DNA of 64,000 nucleotides from Candidatus Microthrix parvicella Bio17-1 (GTDB lineage Bacteria; Actinomycetota; Acidimicrobiia; Acidimicrobiales; Microtrichaceae): NCBI RefSeq assembly GCF_000299415.1, contig NZ_AMPG01000001.1, positions 868,001 to 932,000 of the forward strand, read 5' to 3'. Shown piece by piece: positions 25,125 to 34,600 of this stretch (position 1 is its first letter; each line of letters starts with the position of its first letter). The notes under the pieces were generated by a model. It saw only the letters and a program-made list of their open reading frames with translations, ran no database searches and was not told where the DNA came from. The position numbers and the translations under genes were made by a program.

Positions 25125-25822
25125 AACTCGGCCAGATCCTCTGCCAACTCCTCGGCCAGCCGGGCGGCCAATGCCCCCCTGATGTTGGTCCGGGTCAGGC
25201 GAAACGACCCCTGGTGCACCCGCTCGGCAAGGCCGGTCGCCACCGCGATGGCCCGCCCCTCCACGTCGTCAAGCGCCGCCAGCTCGTCGAGGTAGCCGGC
25301 GGCCAACGCCTGAGCCGGGTCGAGTACCTCTCCATGCTGGGCGGAACGGGTGAACCATGCCGGGGCCAGGCGGTCACGAACCAATTCCACCGCGAAGCGC
25401 GGCACCGGCATACCGATACCCACCTCGTTGAGGCCCAGCTTGAAGGGGCCCTCGGCGCCCACCCGGTAGTCGGCCACCGAGGCGAGAATGGCGCCCATCG
25501 CCAACGCGTGGCCGGTCACGCCGAACACCACCGGAACCGGGCTGAGGTACGCCTTCATCGCCAGGTTCGCGCCCGCCTCCAAGAGGTCTCGGGCCTGCTG
25601 GGGTCCGCTGGTCATCACCGACAGATCGAACCCGGCCGAGAACTTTCCCTCACGACCGATGAGGACCATCGCCTTGGCAAGTGCGGCATCGTCGAGCGCC
25701 GCCGCCACGGCATCGATGATGCCGTGGCTCAGCGCGTTGGCCTTGCCGTCATCAAGACGGACCACCACCACGTCGCCCTCCGTGCTCACCTGGACCGCCT
25801 GGTCGGTCGCGTGCTCGCTCAT
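25109..25822 (-). CDS. enoyl-CoA hydratase/isomerase family protein (crotonase fold)
   Basis: About 237 residues. It opens with VVVVRLDDGKANALS, has the oxyanion segment IGREGKFSAGFDL, the second loop VTGHALAMGAILASVADYRVG and the acidic LNEVGIGMPVP. The first conserved Glu of many hydratases (GAFCAGAD...E) is not obvious, so an isomerase or another acyl-CoA reaction is possible. ATG 25822 is chosen; the frame extends to 25972 without family character. It stands alone on the minus strand. Confidence 0.87.
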   Translation of the reverse strand: MSEHATDQAVQVSTEGDVVVVRLDDGKANALSHGIIDAVAAALDDAALAKAMVLIGREGKFSAGFDLSVMTSGPQQARDLLEAGANLAMKAYLSPVPVVFGVTGHALAMGAILASVADYRVGAEGPFKLGLNEVGIGMPVPRFAVELVRDRLAPAWFTRSAQHGEVLDPAQALAAGYLDELAALDDVEGRAIAVATGLAERVHQGSFRLTRTNIRGALAARLAEELAEDLAEFSVAG

Positions 25823-25996
25823 CTTGGTCTCCTGTTGGTCGGGATGATCTTCGTCAACGATGTGGTTCGGCCACCTCGTCGGACGGTCTCGGCACGGTAC
25901 TTGAGCAGCTCTCGGCGATCGAGGCAACAACACCACGCATCGATGCGGTCCTATGCTGAACGACAGGCGCATCTACCACCTCGAGGGGAGTAACCG

Positions 25997-26440
25997 ATGG
26001 GTTTCATGGACAAGGCCAAGGCCATGGCCGATCAGGCGATCAGCAGCATGGATTCGACGTTCGCACCCGACGGCGAGAACGAGCGGCGTGGCGAGCAGTT
26101 GTTCCGCGACCTGGGGGCACTCACGTGGGCGCAACACCGAGGATCCGCCACGCAGGCGACCGCCGATGAGATCCAGACGATTCTCGAAGAGCTGGCCAAG
26201 ATCGATCCACAACGATCACTCAACGTGGTTCGAAAGCATGTGCACTCGGGCGGAACCTCAGCAGCCCCACCACCTCCGCCAGGTCAGGCCACCCACACCG
26301 CCGCGGGGGTGGCCACAGCACCACCTCCCCCGGGTGGGGCTCCCCCGCCTCCCGGGGCAGGCGCACCCCCGGCACCCACTGCAGCGCCGCCGCCGGGTCC
26401 CTCCTCCCCGCCACCACCACCGCCGCCACCGAGTTCGTGA
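25997..26440 (+). CDS. hypothetical protein with Pro-rich tail
   Basis: A 147-residue protein of unknown family with a good Shine-Dalgarno (GAGGGGAG) before ATG 25997. The first 85 residues are helical and charged, starting with an amphipathic GFMDKAKAMADQAISSM. From about residue 90 the protein is Pro/Gly/Ala only, with runs of up to eight Pro. Such tails bind SH3-like or other adaptor domains or serve as spacers. It precedes the ABC-F gene by 44 bp on the same strand. Confidence 0.68.
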   Translation: MGFMDKAKAMADQAISSMDSTFAPDGENERRGEQLFRDLGALTWAQHRGSATQATADEIQTILEELAKIDPQRSLNVVRKHVHSGGTSAAPPPPPGQATHTAAGVATAPPPPGGAPPPPGAGAPPAPTAAPPPGPSSPPPPPPPPSS

Positions 26441-26484
26441 GCGCGCACGCCCATTTCACACCCTGACCTGGCGGTGATGAACCG

Positions 26485-28440
26485 TTGAGCGGCCAGGTGG
26501 TGGTCGACCTCGTCGGCGTTGGCATGTCGCGCCCCGGCAGGGAACTGCTCGACAACGTTGACCTCACCATCCACCAAGGCGACCGGGTGGGCATCGTGGG
26601 CATCAACGGCACGGGCAAATCCACCTTGATGGGTGTCATCTCGGGCCGCATCCAACCCGAACGGGGAACCGTTCGGCGAGGCAAGGACCTGGTCACCGCC
26701 GAAATGACACAACGTCCCGACCTGGGCTCGGGCACCGTGGCCGAGGCCATGGGCGGAGGCTGGGAAACCCAGGCGGTCGCCGACCGTCTGGGTATGAGCG
26801 AACTACTGGACGCCCCGGTGGATCGCCTGTCGGGCGGGCAGTTGAAACGTGCGGCGCTGGCCCGGGCTCTGGCGGTGCCCTCCGACCTGCTGCTGTTGGA
26901 CGAACCGACCAACCACCTGGACCTCGACGCGATCGCCTGGCTGGAGGAACGCCTGGCCGGCTACCAAGGCGCCCTCATGTTGATCACCCACGATCGACAC
27001 GTGCTCGATGCGGTCAGCAACTCGGTGGTGGAGTTGGAACGGGGCACCGCACATCGGCACCAGGGCGGCTACGGCGGTTACCTGGAGGGCAAGGCCAGAC
27101 GCGAGAGTGAGGCGGTCCAGGCCGAGACGGTGCGACGCAACCTGGCCAAGAGCGAGCTGGCCTGGCTGCGACGTGGAGCGCCCGCTCGAACCTCGAAGCC
27201 CAAAGCACGGATCGCCACCGCCGAGGCCATCACCAGCACGAAACGCCCAACCGCAACCCGCGGCGAGGCACTTGCACTGCACGGAGACACCCCACGTCTT
27301 GGCGACGTCGTTGTCGAACTCGAGGGTGTCGGCCATCGATACCAAACCTCGCCGGCGCACTCGAACGACCATCCGATGGGCCACTCAAACGACCGGGCCG
27401 GAAACGCGAACCGCGACGACGGTTGGCTCTTCCGCAACGTCGAACTTCGCCTCGACCCTCGTGAGCGCCTGGGCATCGTTGGGCCGAACGGCGCCGGCAA
27501 GACCACCCTGATGAGCATCCTGTCGGGTCGTCTCGAACCGGCCGAGGGCACCCGGCGCAAGGGCCACACCGCGGTGACGGCCCTGCTCGACCAGACCGGC
27601 GACCGTCTCAACCCCAAGCACCGCGTGTGGGAAGCCATCTGCGGTGTTGACGGCCGGCCGGACTGGCGCGACAAGGCCCTGATGGAGTCGTTCTGGTTCG
27701 ACACCGATGCGCAATGGGCCCCGGTCGGGACGCTTTCGGGTGGCGAGCAGCGCCGCCTGCAGTTGGTGCTGACGCTTGCCAAGCGGCCCAATGTTTTGTT
27801 CTTGGACGAACCCACCAACGACCTGGACCTCGACACGTTGCGTGCCTTGGAGGACTTTCTCGACGAGTGGCCCGGCGCCCTGGTGGTGGTCAGCCACGAC
27901 CGGGCGTTTCTTGAGCGCACCGTGGCCGACGTGATCGTCATGGACGGTGACGGGTTCGCCGGACGACGCCCAGGCGGCTTCGGTGCATGGGAGGCCGAAC
28001 GCAGGCTGCGCCGCCGCCGGGGCCACGCAACGTCAGCCGTCACCACCTCGACACCCGCCACCCCCCAAGGCGACCCCACCGACGAAGCGAGCCGAAACCC
28101 GCCCGGCGCAGGTGCAACGCCGCACAGCAGCAAAGCGACCAAACGAGCCGCTGCCGCCAAGCAGGGCTCGAATACTCCACCCACGCCTGGTGCTGACAGC
28201 GCCAAGCAGCCCAGCCCCAACACCTTGCGCTTCCGTATGCGCGAATTGGAGCGATCGATGAACTCGATCCGCGCCAAACGGGACCGCCTGACCGACGAGC
28301 TTCACCGGATCGGCGACGATCACCAACGGCTGGCCGAGGCCGGCGCCAACCTTGCTGCGGTGGAAGCCGAGTTGGAGTCTGCCGAGGAACGCTGGCTGGA
28401 AATGGCCGACGACCTGGAGCGCCGGGGCCTGACCGCTTAG
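26485..28440 (+). CDS. ABC-F family ATPase (Uup/EttA-type translation factor)
   Basis: A 651-residue protein with two ABC domains and no transmembrane region. Domain 1 has GINGTGKST (39-47), [15 protein letters not shown] and [11 protein letters not shown]. Domain 2 has [24 protein letters not shown] and [11 protein letters not shown]. The C-terminal 60 residues form a coiled coil as in Uup, joined by a Thr/Pro/Lys-rich linker. ABC-F proteins act at the ribosomal E site, rescuing stalled translation or giving antibiotic resistance. TTG 26485 is used, with GGTGA upstream. About 20 residues before domain 2 are a His/Asn/Asp-rich insertion. Confidence 0.93.
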   Translation: MSGQVVVDLVGVGMSRPGRELLDNVDLTIHQGDRVGIVGINGTGKSTLMGVISGRIQPERGTVRRGKDLVTAEMTQRPDLGSGTVAEAMGGGWETQAVADRLGMSELLDAPVDRLSGGQLKRAALARALAVPSDLLLLDEPTNHLDLDAIAWLEERLAGYQGALMLITHDRHVLDAVSNSVVELERGTAHRHQGGYGGYLEGKARRESEAVQAETVRRNLAKSELAWLRRGAPARTSKPKARIATAEAITSTKRPTATRGEALALHGDTPRLGDVVVELEGVGHRYQTSPAHSNDHPMGHSNDRAGNANRDDGWLFRNVELRLDPRERLGIVGPNGAGKTTLMSILSGRLEPAEGTRRKGHTAVTALLDQTGDRLNPKHRVWEAICGVDGRPDWRDKALMESFWFDTDAQWAPVGTLSGGEQRRLQLVLTLAKRPNVLFLDEPTNDLDLDTLRALEDFLDEWPGALVVVSHDRAFLERTVADVIVMDGDGFAGRRPGGFGAWEAERRLRRRRGHATSAVTTSTPATPQGDPTDEASRNPPGAGATPHSSKATKRAAAAKQGSNTPPTPGADSAKQPSPNTLRFRMRELERSMNSIRAKRDRLTDELHRIGDDHQRLAEAGANLAAVEAELESAEERWLEMADDLERRGLTA

Positions 28441-28544
28441 CCCGGCGCCGGGCCAACCGGCGAGTAGCAACGCCCGGCGCGGCTGGGGGCAGCGCCGCCT
28501 CGGCCGGTAAAGTTGTTTCGTAACCACCCCGAATTGGAGGCCAA

Positions 28545-29261
28545 GTGTCCGTCGACACCGACCCAACCCCAACCAGTGACAGCGATCAGGGATCGGCGGT
28601 CGCCACCGCCGAACGCCCAGGTCCCGCAGTCAGCGAGGTTGGCGCGGACGGGGCGACCGAACAGGCCGTGGTACTCACCGTCACCCCGGCCGCCATGGAG
28701 GTCGTGCAGGGCGTGCTGAACACCGAGCCGGACCCGGAGCAACTGGGTCTGCGGGTGGAGATCACCGGCACCAACGGCGCCGAGTACAGCTACGACCTCA
28801 GCTTTGAGAACCTGTCTGATGCGGCCGACGACGATCTGAGGGTCCTCCAGGACGGCCTCACCGTCATGATCCCCGCAGCCACGGTTCCAGACCTCACCGG
28901 TGCAGTCCTGGACACGCCTGCGGCGGGTTCGGCAGGCCTGGTGATCCGCAACCCCAACCGCCCCGATCCGCTGGCCGGCGTCGAGCTGGACCGCTCCGGG
29001 GACATGGCCTCCCAGGTGCAGCAACTTCTGGAGCAGGTGATCAACCCGGGCCTCGCCTCACACGGCGGCTTCGCCACACTGGTGGGGGTTGACGACGACA
29101 ACCAGGTGTACATCACCCTGGGGGGTGGCTGTCAGGGCTGCTCCATGACCCAGATGACGCTCACCCAGGGCATCCAGGTGCAGTTGAACGCCGCCATCCC
29201 CGAGATCGGCAACGTCATCGACGTCACCGACCACGCTTCCGGAGACAACCCCTTCTACTGA
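28545..29261 (+). CDS. nfuA: NfuA-type Fe-S cluster carrier
   Basis: A 238-residue Fe-S biogenesis protein. Residues about 1-38 are a disordered acidic lead and 45-145 resemble an A-type (HesB/IscA) domain that has lost its cysteines. The C-terminal NifU-like domain (about 155-225) carries the cluster motif CQGC at residues 196-199 (GGGCQGCSM). This degenerate A-domain plus Nfu layout is that of E. coli NfuA, which delivers [4Fe-4S] clusters; MoaA in this window is a possible client. Start GTG 28545 follows AGGCCAA. Confidence 0.92.
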   Translation: MSVDTDPTPTSDSDQGSAVATAERPGPAVSEVGADGATEQAVVLTVTPAAMEVVQGVLNTEPDPEQLGLRVEITGTNGAEYSYDLSFENLSDAADDDLRVLQDGLTVMIPAATVPDLTGAVLDTPAAGSAGLVIRNPNRPDPLAGVELDRSGDMASQVQQLLEQVINPGLASHGGFATLVGVDDDNQVYITLGGGCQGCSMTQMTLTQGIQVQLNAAIPEIGNVIDVTDHASGDNPFY

Positions 29262-29318
29262 GTTTGGGGCGTGAGCGGAACGGGTGAGATTGTCACACCT
29301 CATCAGCATGATGGGGCC

Positions 29319-29858
29319 ATGACCTCCACCGATCTCCCTCCCGACCTTCGCAACCTGCGTGTGGCGGCGGCCCGCTGGGCCTTGGCCAACGGGCGCCCGC
29401 TCAACCGCACCGCCATCACCATCATCCTGGGCACCTCGCGCGCCGACGCGCGAGCCGCCCGTCGCCCCGAACGGCGCTTCCGCATCAACGACTTTCCTGT
29501 GTTCCTCCACGAGATGGTGCCCAGGTACTGCCGCACCACGGGCCTCGACGCACCGCCGCACCTGGCCGAGTCGTTGTGGACCTACCTGGCGTTCTTGGCC
29601 GACCCGGCCACCGAGCCGGGTCTGGCCGCCCGCTCGTCACACCCGGTTCGTCTCTTCGAGGCTCTCGCCGAGGTGGGCTTCCTCGATCGTGACGGCCGAG
29701 AGACCCGGCCCCGCCATGATCGCAAGCCACCGGTGCGACGGGTTGGCGGTCGCGCTGGGGCCGGTCATCCCGCAGGTACTGCCCGGGTTGGTGCGGGCGG
29801 CTCAGGCGGCTCGGTCACGTCACTCCGCAGGGCGCGCGCCCAGGCGGGCATCTCGTAG
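29319..29858 (+). CDS. hypothetical protein
   Basis: About 179 residues from ATG 29319 (GTG 29271 is a possible earlier start). Residues 1-125 look like a folded helical domain with blocks RVAAARWALANGRPLNRTA and LAESLWTYLAFLAD. The last 50 residues are Arg/Gly/Ala-rich and basic. No family is recognised. It follows nfuA by 57 bp on the same strand and converges with the esterase gene 22 bp away. Confidence 0.65.
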   Translation: MTSTDLPPDLRNLRVAAARWALANGRPLNRTAITIILGTSRADARAARRPERRFRINDFPVFLHEMVPRYCRTTGLDAPPHLAESLWTYLAFLADPATEPGLAARSSHPVRLFEALAEVGFLDRDGRETRPRHDRKPPVRRVGGRAGAGHPAGTARVGAGGSGGSVTSLRRARAQAGIS

Positions 29859-29880
29859 CGGCGCTCCCCGAAACGAGGTC

Positions 29881-30762
29881 TCAGTTCCGCCCGGCCGGGG
29901 AGCCGAGGCCCAACCACCACACCATCAACTCGGTCACCCTGCCGTCGTAGTTGTGACCAAGCTGGGGCCAGTAGGCGGTGTCCAGTCGGGCATCGTCGGC
30001 GCAGGTCCTCGTGGTGAACGTTCCAGGGAACGGTGCCTCACCGGGCCGTGCCTTGCCGCAGCCCCTCGACTCGGACATGAGCCGGACCGAGTCATCCAAG
30101 GAGGGAAACGGCCCCGACACGTCCTGGCGGGCGAGGGTGCCAAATCCACCGTCGGGCGGCACGATGGGATCGGAGGACGACGTGATCAACATCACGTCGG
30201 GAGGCAGCTCCGGTGTACAACCCGCCGTGGGCAACGAGCCGGAGGTGGCCACCGAAACCAGGCCGTCCGGTGGGTTGCACGCAACCGCCAGCGCCAGCAT
30301 GCCCCCGTTTGAGAATCCAGCCAACGAGATGCGGTTGGGATCAACGTTGGGCTGCTGCCTGGCCCACGCCACAAGATCGTTGATGAAGGTCACATCGGCG
30401 ACGCCGTTGCGCATGCTTGCGCCGCAACAGACGCCGGCATTCCAAGAGTCATTGAAGCCATCGGGGAACGCCAACATGAACCGTTCCTGCTCGGCCGGTG
30501 CACCCCAGGCGCCGATGAAGGCGATCCCCTCGCCTTCCATGCCCAGGCTGTGCAGCACGATCACCAACGGATGCCGACCGCCTTCCAGCGCAATCGACTC
30601 CGGTGTGAACCAGGCGAAGTTCCGCTTGACGCCCGCCGACGAGATGCTGCGGCGTTCCATGGACGACGAGGATCGACCGTTCAGCCACCAACCCAGCGCG
30701 CCGCCGGCGACGATCATGATCAGCAGCAGCCATGGCCAGCGCCGCCGTCGACCTCGCTTCAC
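29881..30762 (-). CDS. secreted/anchored esterase, PHB depolymerase-LpqC family
   Basis: A 293-residue alpha/beta hydrolase with a basic start and one N-terminal hydrophobic segment (about 9-27), so exported or membrane-tethered. HPLVIVLHSLGMEGEG is the oxyanion region, WNAGVCCG is typical of the PHB depolymerase/feruloyl esterase family, and GFSNGGML holds the nucleophile Ser. A downstream Asp (SSDPIVPPDGG) and His (LGHNYDG) complete a plausible triad. The substrate is likely an ester or polyester but cannot be named. Confidence 0.88.
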   Translation of the reverse strand: MKRGRRRRWPWLLLIMIVAGGALGWWLNGRSSSSMERRSISSAGVKRNFAWFTPESIALEGGRHPLVIVLHSLGMEGEGIAFIGAWGAPAEQERFMLAFPDGFNDSWNAGVCCGASMRNGVADVTFINDLVAWARQQPNVDPNRISLAGFSNGGMLALAVACNPPDGLVSVATSGSLPTAGCTPELPPDVMLITSSSDPIVPPDGGFGTLARQDVSGPFPSLDDSVRLMSESRGCGKARPGEAPFPGTFTTRTCADDARLDTAYWPQLGHNYDGRVTELMVWWLGLGSPAGRN

Positions 30763-30902
30763 GTCGCCTTCTCCACCGCACCAGTGTGGCGGGTCCGAAT
30801 CAGCAAGCCTGAACCCGTGCCGTGATCAGGCTCCGGGGCCGCCGATATGGCAGTATCCGCCCGGTAGGTCACCCCCCCCCGTACCGCCGAGGAGACGTAA
30901 CC

Positions 30903-32114
30903 ATGGACTTCGGGCGCTCCGCCGAGGAGCACAGCTTTCGTGACGAGGTGCGCACGTGGATGCACCAGCATCTGACCGACGAGTTTGCCGTGCTCAAGGG
31001 CCGTGGAGGCCCCGGCGACGAGCACGCCTTCATTGCGGAGCGCATGGCGTGGGAGCGTGAGCTCGCCTCGGGTGGTTGGACGTGTGTGGGCTGGCCCACC
31101 GAGCACGGCGGCCGGGGCCTGCCGTTGCACCTGGAGGTGATCTTCCACGAGGAATATGCACGGGCCGGAGGCCCGGGTCGAGCCGGGCTGATCGGTGAGG
31201 GCCTCCTTGGCCCCACGCTGATCCACTTCGGCAGCCCCGAACAACAGCAACGCTTCCTCCCCGGCATCGTCGACGGCACCGAGTACTGGTGCCAGGGCTA
31301 TTCCGAACCCAACGCCGGCTCCGACCTGGCCAACGTCTCCACCAAGGCTCGCCTTGAAGGCGACCAGTGGGTGATCGACGGACAGAAGGTCTGGACCTCG
31401 CTGGCCCAATGGTCGGATTGGTGCTTCGTCGTGGCCCGCACCGAGGCCGACAGCACCCGACACCACGGTCTCAGCTATCTGCTGGTGCCGATGGATGCCG
31501 ATGGGGTGGAGACCAGGCCAATCCGCCAGATCACCGGCACCGCCGAGTTCAACGAGGTGTTTTTCGATGGGGCCCGCACCGACGCCGACCTGGTGGTCGG
31601 CCAACCGGGAGAAGGCTGGAAAGTGGCCATGGGCACCCTCGCGTTCGAGCGGGGTGCACTGACGCTGGGCCAGCAGGCCGCCTTCGAGCGGGAGTTCGCC
31701 GACATCGTCGCCGACGCCAAACGGACGGGCCGCTGGGACGACCCGGCGCTGCGCCAGCAGTTGGCGGCGCTCTCGGTGCGACTTCGGATCATGCGATGGA
31801 ACTCGGTGCGCAGCCTGGGTGTGAGCGACTCAGGCGAGTTGATGCCCGAGGCGATGATCCACAAGCTGTACTGGGCGTCGCTGCACCGCGACATGGGCGA
31901 GGCCGCCATGTCCGCACTGGGGCCCGAGGCAACGCTCACGCCGTATGGCCGTGCGGACAACTCCCATGATGGCGACGAGATGGCGGCGCCGCACCGGTTG
32001 TTCTTCTTCACCCGTTCCGACACCCTCTACGGCGGTTCCAACCAGATCCAACGCAACGTCATCGGCGAGCGTGCACTTGGGCTGCCCCGTGAGCCCCGAC
32101 CCGCCGCCAAGTAG
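30903..32114 (+). CDS. acyl-CoA dehydrogenase
   Basis: A 403-residue FAD enzyme of the acyl-CoA dehydrogenase family. It has the signature QGYSEPNAGSDLANV near residue 140, VWTSLAQWSDWCFVVART in the middle beta domain, and the C-terminal TLYGGSNQIQRNVIGERALGLPR. It oxidises an acyl-CoA to enoyl-CoA. The sequence style is that of actinobacterial FadE proteins acting on branched or steroid-derived substrates. ATG 30903 has GGAG upstream. It is the first gene of a run with an SDR, a MaoC hydratase and a thiolase. Confidence 0.93.
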   Translation: MDFGRSAEEHSFRDEVRTWMHQHLTDEFAVLKGRGGPGDEHAFIAERMAWERELASGGWTCVGWPTEHGGRGLPLHLEVIFHEEYARAGGPGRAGLIGEGLLGPTLIHFGSPEQQQRFLPGIVDGTEYWCQGYSEPNAGSDLANVSTKARLEGDQWVIDGQKVWTSLAQWSDWCFVVARTEADSTRHHGLSYLLVPMDADGVETRPIRQITGTAEFNEVFFDGARTDADLVVGQPGEGWKVAMGTLAFERGALTLGQQAAFEREFADIVADAKRTGRWDDPALRQQLAALSVRLRIMRWNSVRSLGVSDSGELMPEAMIHKLYWASLHRDMGEAAMSALGPEATLTPYGRADNSHDGDEMAAPHRLFFFTRSDTLYGGSNQIQRNVIGERALGLPREPRPAAK

Positions 32115-32165
32115 CACACCACGGGCAACGTCCACCCACAACCCGAGCAACGACAGGCAGCCACC

Positions 32166-32960
32166 ATGACCGAAAACCACGCCGCCCCAACCGCACCAAC
32201 TCCACCCCCGGGGCGGAACCTGTTGGCCGACCAGGGCGTGGTCATCACCGCCGCTGCCGGCACCGGTATCGGATCCGCTCTGGCCGAACGCTGCCAGCTG
32301 GAGGGTGCCCGACTGGTGATCTCCGACCTCCACGAGCGACGCCTGAACGAGACCGCCGATCGGCTGGCCGAGCTGGGCGACCGGCCCACCACCATCCTGT
32401 GCAACGTCACCGACGAGGCCCAGGTCCAAAACCTGGTCGCGGGTTCCATCGAGGCGCTCGGCGGCATCGACGTGTGGATGAACAACGCGGGCCTGGGCGG
32501 CAACGCCCCGATCGTCGATATGACCGACGAGCAGTGGTCGGTGGTGCTGGACGTCACCCTCACCGGCACCTTCCGTTGCCTGCGGGCCGTTCTGCCCCAC
32601 ATGTACGAACGGAGTCGAGGCGCCATCGTCAACAACGCCTCGGTGCTCGGCTGGCGCGCCCAGGAGTTGCAGGCCCACTACGCGGCAGCCAAGGCCGGCG
32701 TCATGGCTTTGACGCGCTCGGCGGCCATGGAGGCGGCCGAGCACGGCGTGCGCATCAACGCTGTGGCACCAAGCCTGGCAATGCACGCCTTCCTCGAGAA
32801 GGTCACCCCCGACGGGCTCCTCGACCAGCTACGTGGCCAAGAGGCCTTCGGGCGGGGCGCCGAACCGTGGGAGGTGGCCAACGTGATGGTGTTCCTCGCC
32901 TCGGACCTGGCCAGCTACCTGACCGGCGAGGTCATCTCGGTCTCCAGCCAGCACGCCTGA
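32166..32960 (+). CDS. short-chain dehydrogenase/reductase (SDR)
   Basis: A 264-residue classical SDR. The cofactor motif is AAAGTGIGSALA near residue 30, followed by NNAG near 110 and the catalytic Tyr and Lys in YAAAKAG near 175. The C terminus has the usual LASDLASYLTGEV block before the end. It sits 50 bp after the acyl-CoA dehydrogenase and before a MaoC hydratase, fitting a hydroxyacyl-CoA or ketone-reducing step in acyl chain breakdown. Substrate undetermined. Confidence 0.92.
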   Translation: MTENHAAPTAPTPPPGRNLLADQGVVITAAAGTGIGSALAERCQLEGARLVISDLHERRLNETADRLAELGDRPTTILCNVTDEAQVQNLVAGSIEALGGIDVWMNNAGLGGNAPIVDMTDEQWSVVLDVTLTGTFRCLRAVLPHMYERSRGAIVNNASVLGWRAQELQAHYAAAKAGVMALTRSAAMEAAEHGVRINAVAPSLAMHAFLEKVTPDGLLDQLRGQEAFGRGAEPWEVANVMVFLASDLASYLTGEVISVSSQHA

Positions 32961-32990
32961 ACCGGCCCCGCCCGATCGTATAGACAGCCC

Positions 32991-33030
32991 TCAAGCAACC
33001 CCGCCCCTCAAGCAACCCCGCCCCTCAAGC
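32991..33030. repeat. 17-bp tandem repeat, 2.3 copies
   Basis: TCAAGCAACCCCGCCCC occurs at 32991-33007 and 33008-33024 exactly, then TCAAGC at 33025-33030. It lies in the short gap before the MaoC gene, directly upstream of its ribosome-binding region. Confidence 0.75.
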
Positions 33031-33045
33031 GATCAGGACCCAGTG

Positions 33046-33567
33046 ATGAGCGACGCATCCAGCCCCACGCCCAACCCTCAGCCGGTCAACCCCCAGCCGG
33101 TCAACCCCCAGCCGGTCACGACCGTGGCCCTGGGTGACCTGGCCTCACTGGTCGGCACCACGCTGGGCCCCAGCGAAGGTGTGGAGGTCACCCAGGAGCG
33201 GGTCAACACGTTCGCCACCGCCACCGGCGATCATCAGTGGATCCACGTCGACGTCGAGCGGGCCAACGCCGAGAGCCCCTTCGGCGGGCCGATCGCCCAC
33301 GGCTACCTCACGCTGTCGCTCGTCAACGACCTGCTGCCAAAGATGCTGGAGGTCACCGGCACCTCGATGGGCGTCAACGTCGGCGTCAACAAGGTGCGGT
33401 TCCCGTCGCCCGTGCCGGTTGGCTCGCTCGTTCGGGGCACCGCCGAGGTGATGTCGGTCGATGAGGTGGGCGGGGGCACCCAGGCCGTCGTGCGGGTGAG
33501 CCTCACCGTCGACGGCGCCCCCAAGCCCAGCTGCGTCGTCGACACGGTCAGCCGCTTTTTTCCCTGA
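33046..33567 (+). CDS. MaoC-like (R)-specific enoyl-CoA hydratase
   Basis: About 173 residues. The hydratase-2 signature is clear: TGDHQWIHVD with the catalytic Asp and His, then SPFGGPIAHGYLTLSL. It hydrates an enoyl-CoA in beta-oxidation or polyester metabolism. The N terminus is extended by a disordered region containing the pentapeptide NPQPV about three times, encoded by 15-bp tandem repeats (33079-33119). GTG 33043 directly precedes ATG 33046; the ATG is taken. It converges with a possible small gene 13 bp later. Confidence 0.92.
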   Translation: MSDASSPTPNPQPVNPQPVNPQPVTTVALGDLASLVGTTLGPSEGVEVTQERVNTFATATGDHQWIHVDVERANAESPFGGPIAHGYLTLSLVNDLLPKMLEVTGTSMGVNVGVNKVRFPSPVPVGSLVRGTAEVMSVDEVGGGTQAVVRVSLTVDGAPKPSCVVDTVSRFFP

Positions 33568-33580
33568 AGCACCCGGACCG

Positions 33581-33769
33581 TCAGTCGGGTTCGGGATTGC
33601 GCGCACGGTCCAGGTAGTCGGTGACGAAGCCGCCAAAGTGCCGCCGCAATTCGGCGAGCACCACCTCACCCACAGCCGACGACAACGCCTCGGCACTGTG
33701 CGCCAACCGTTCGAGTTCGGCGTCGATCTGGAGTGAGACGGCGCCACCGCCATGGCGCCCCGGCGGCAC
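33581..33769 (-). CDS. possible small helical protein
   Basis: A 62-residue frame from GTG 33769, ending 14 bp from the MaoC stop. It encodes an amphipathic helical protein (SLQIDAELERLAHSAEALSS, then EVVLAELRRHFGGFVTDYLD), with a coding look that the longer frame upstream lacks. It is divergent from the DUF1990 gene at 33891. Function unknown; it could be a false positive. Confidence 0.42.
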   Translation of the reverse strand: MPPGRHGGGAVSLQIDAELERLAHSAEALSSAVGEVVLAELRRHFGGFVTDYLDRARNPEPD

Positions 33770-33890
33770 TCCCTGGCGCTCGACGGCATGGTGCGAACAC
33801 AGGTACGTTGAATGCCCTCGGGTTCGGCACGTTGGCCTCGCATCGCTTGCCGAGCTCCCCTTCGTCGACCCACACCAAGGAGCGACCGCC

Positions 33891-34463
33891 ATGTCGATCT
33901 TCCACCTCGGCAAGCCGGCGACCGATGTGCTGGCCCGGCTGGCGGCGTCGGCGGCGACAGAGGCACCAACCGCACCGGCGGGCATGCTGCACTCCCCCGT
34001 TCCGAGCGGCTTTCGGCGGGACCGCTGGACACGCCTGGTCGAACACGACGACTTCGACCTCGCCCGTCGGGCCATCACCGACTGGGCCGCGCAACGATCG
34101 GCCGGCGTCACGCTCTCGCCCCCGTCGCCCGACATCGCGATCGGCACCACGCTGGCCTTCGCCTACCCCGTCGGACCCGGTTCGGTCACCGGCACCTGCC
34201 GCATCGTCGAGGTGATCGACGAGCCCGACCGGTTTGGCTTCGTGTACGCCACGCTCCCACACCACCCGGAGGTGGGCGAAGAGCTGTTTCTCGTCGAGCG
34301 GGACGACGGTGGCGCACTCACCGCCGCGATCGACGCGGTATGGCGTCCCGCCAACCTGATCACCCGCATTGGCCTGCCGGTGACGCGGTTCTTCCAGCGT
34401 CGCGCCACCGACAGCTACCTCGTCGGTCTCACCACCGTTCCCGCCGTCACGGCACACCGCTGA
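33891..34463 (+). CDS. DUF1990 family protein
   Basis: About 190 residues. The region from FDLARRAITDWAAQRSAGV through IGTTLAF, GTCRIVEVIDEPDRFGFVYATL and HHPEVGEELFLVE to FFQRRATDSYLVGL matches the DUF1990 pattern well. The function of this family is not established. ATG 33891 follows AAGGAGCGACC, a good Shine-Dalgarno. The frame continues upstream to 33621 but only as a shadow. It stands between the acyl-CoA genes and the thiolase on the same strand. Confidence 0.85.
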   Translation: MSIFHLGKPATDVLARLAASAATEAPTAPAGMLHSPVPSGFRRDRWTRLVEHDDFDLARRAITDWAAQRSAGVTLSPPSPDIAIGTTLAFAYPVGPGSVTGTCRIVEVIDEPDRFGFVYATLPHHPEVGEELFLVERDDGGALTAAIDAVWRPANLITRIGLPVTRFFQRRATDSYLVGLTTVPAVTAHR

Positions 34464-34600
34464 ACGCGTCGGCTCGCGCCGTGAGCCCAGCGGTTGTTAC
34501 CATGCGGTAACCACGATCGGCTGAGCGCTCGATCCAGCCGTCGACCGCTCCTGGTCGATCGGCGTCGCCGGCATTCAGCCGACCCACTACCGGAGGAAAC

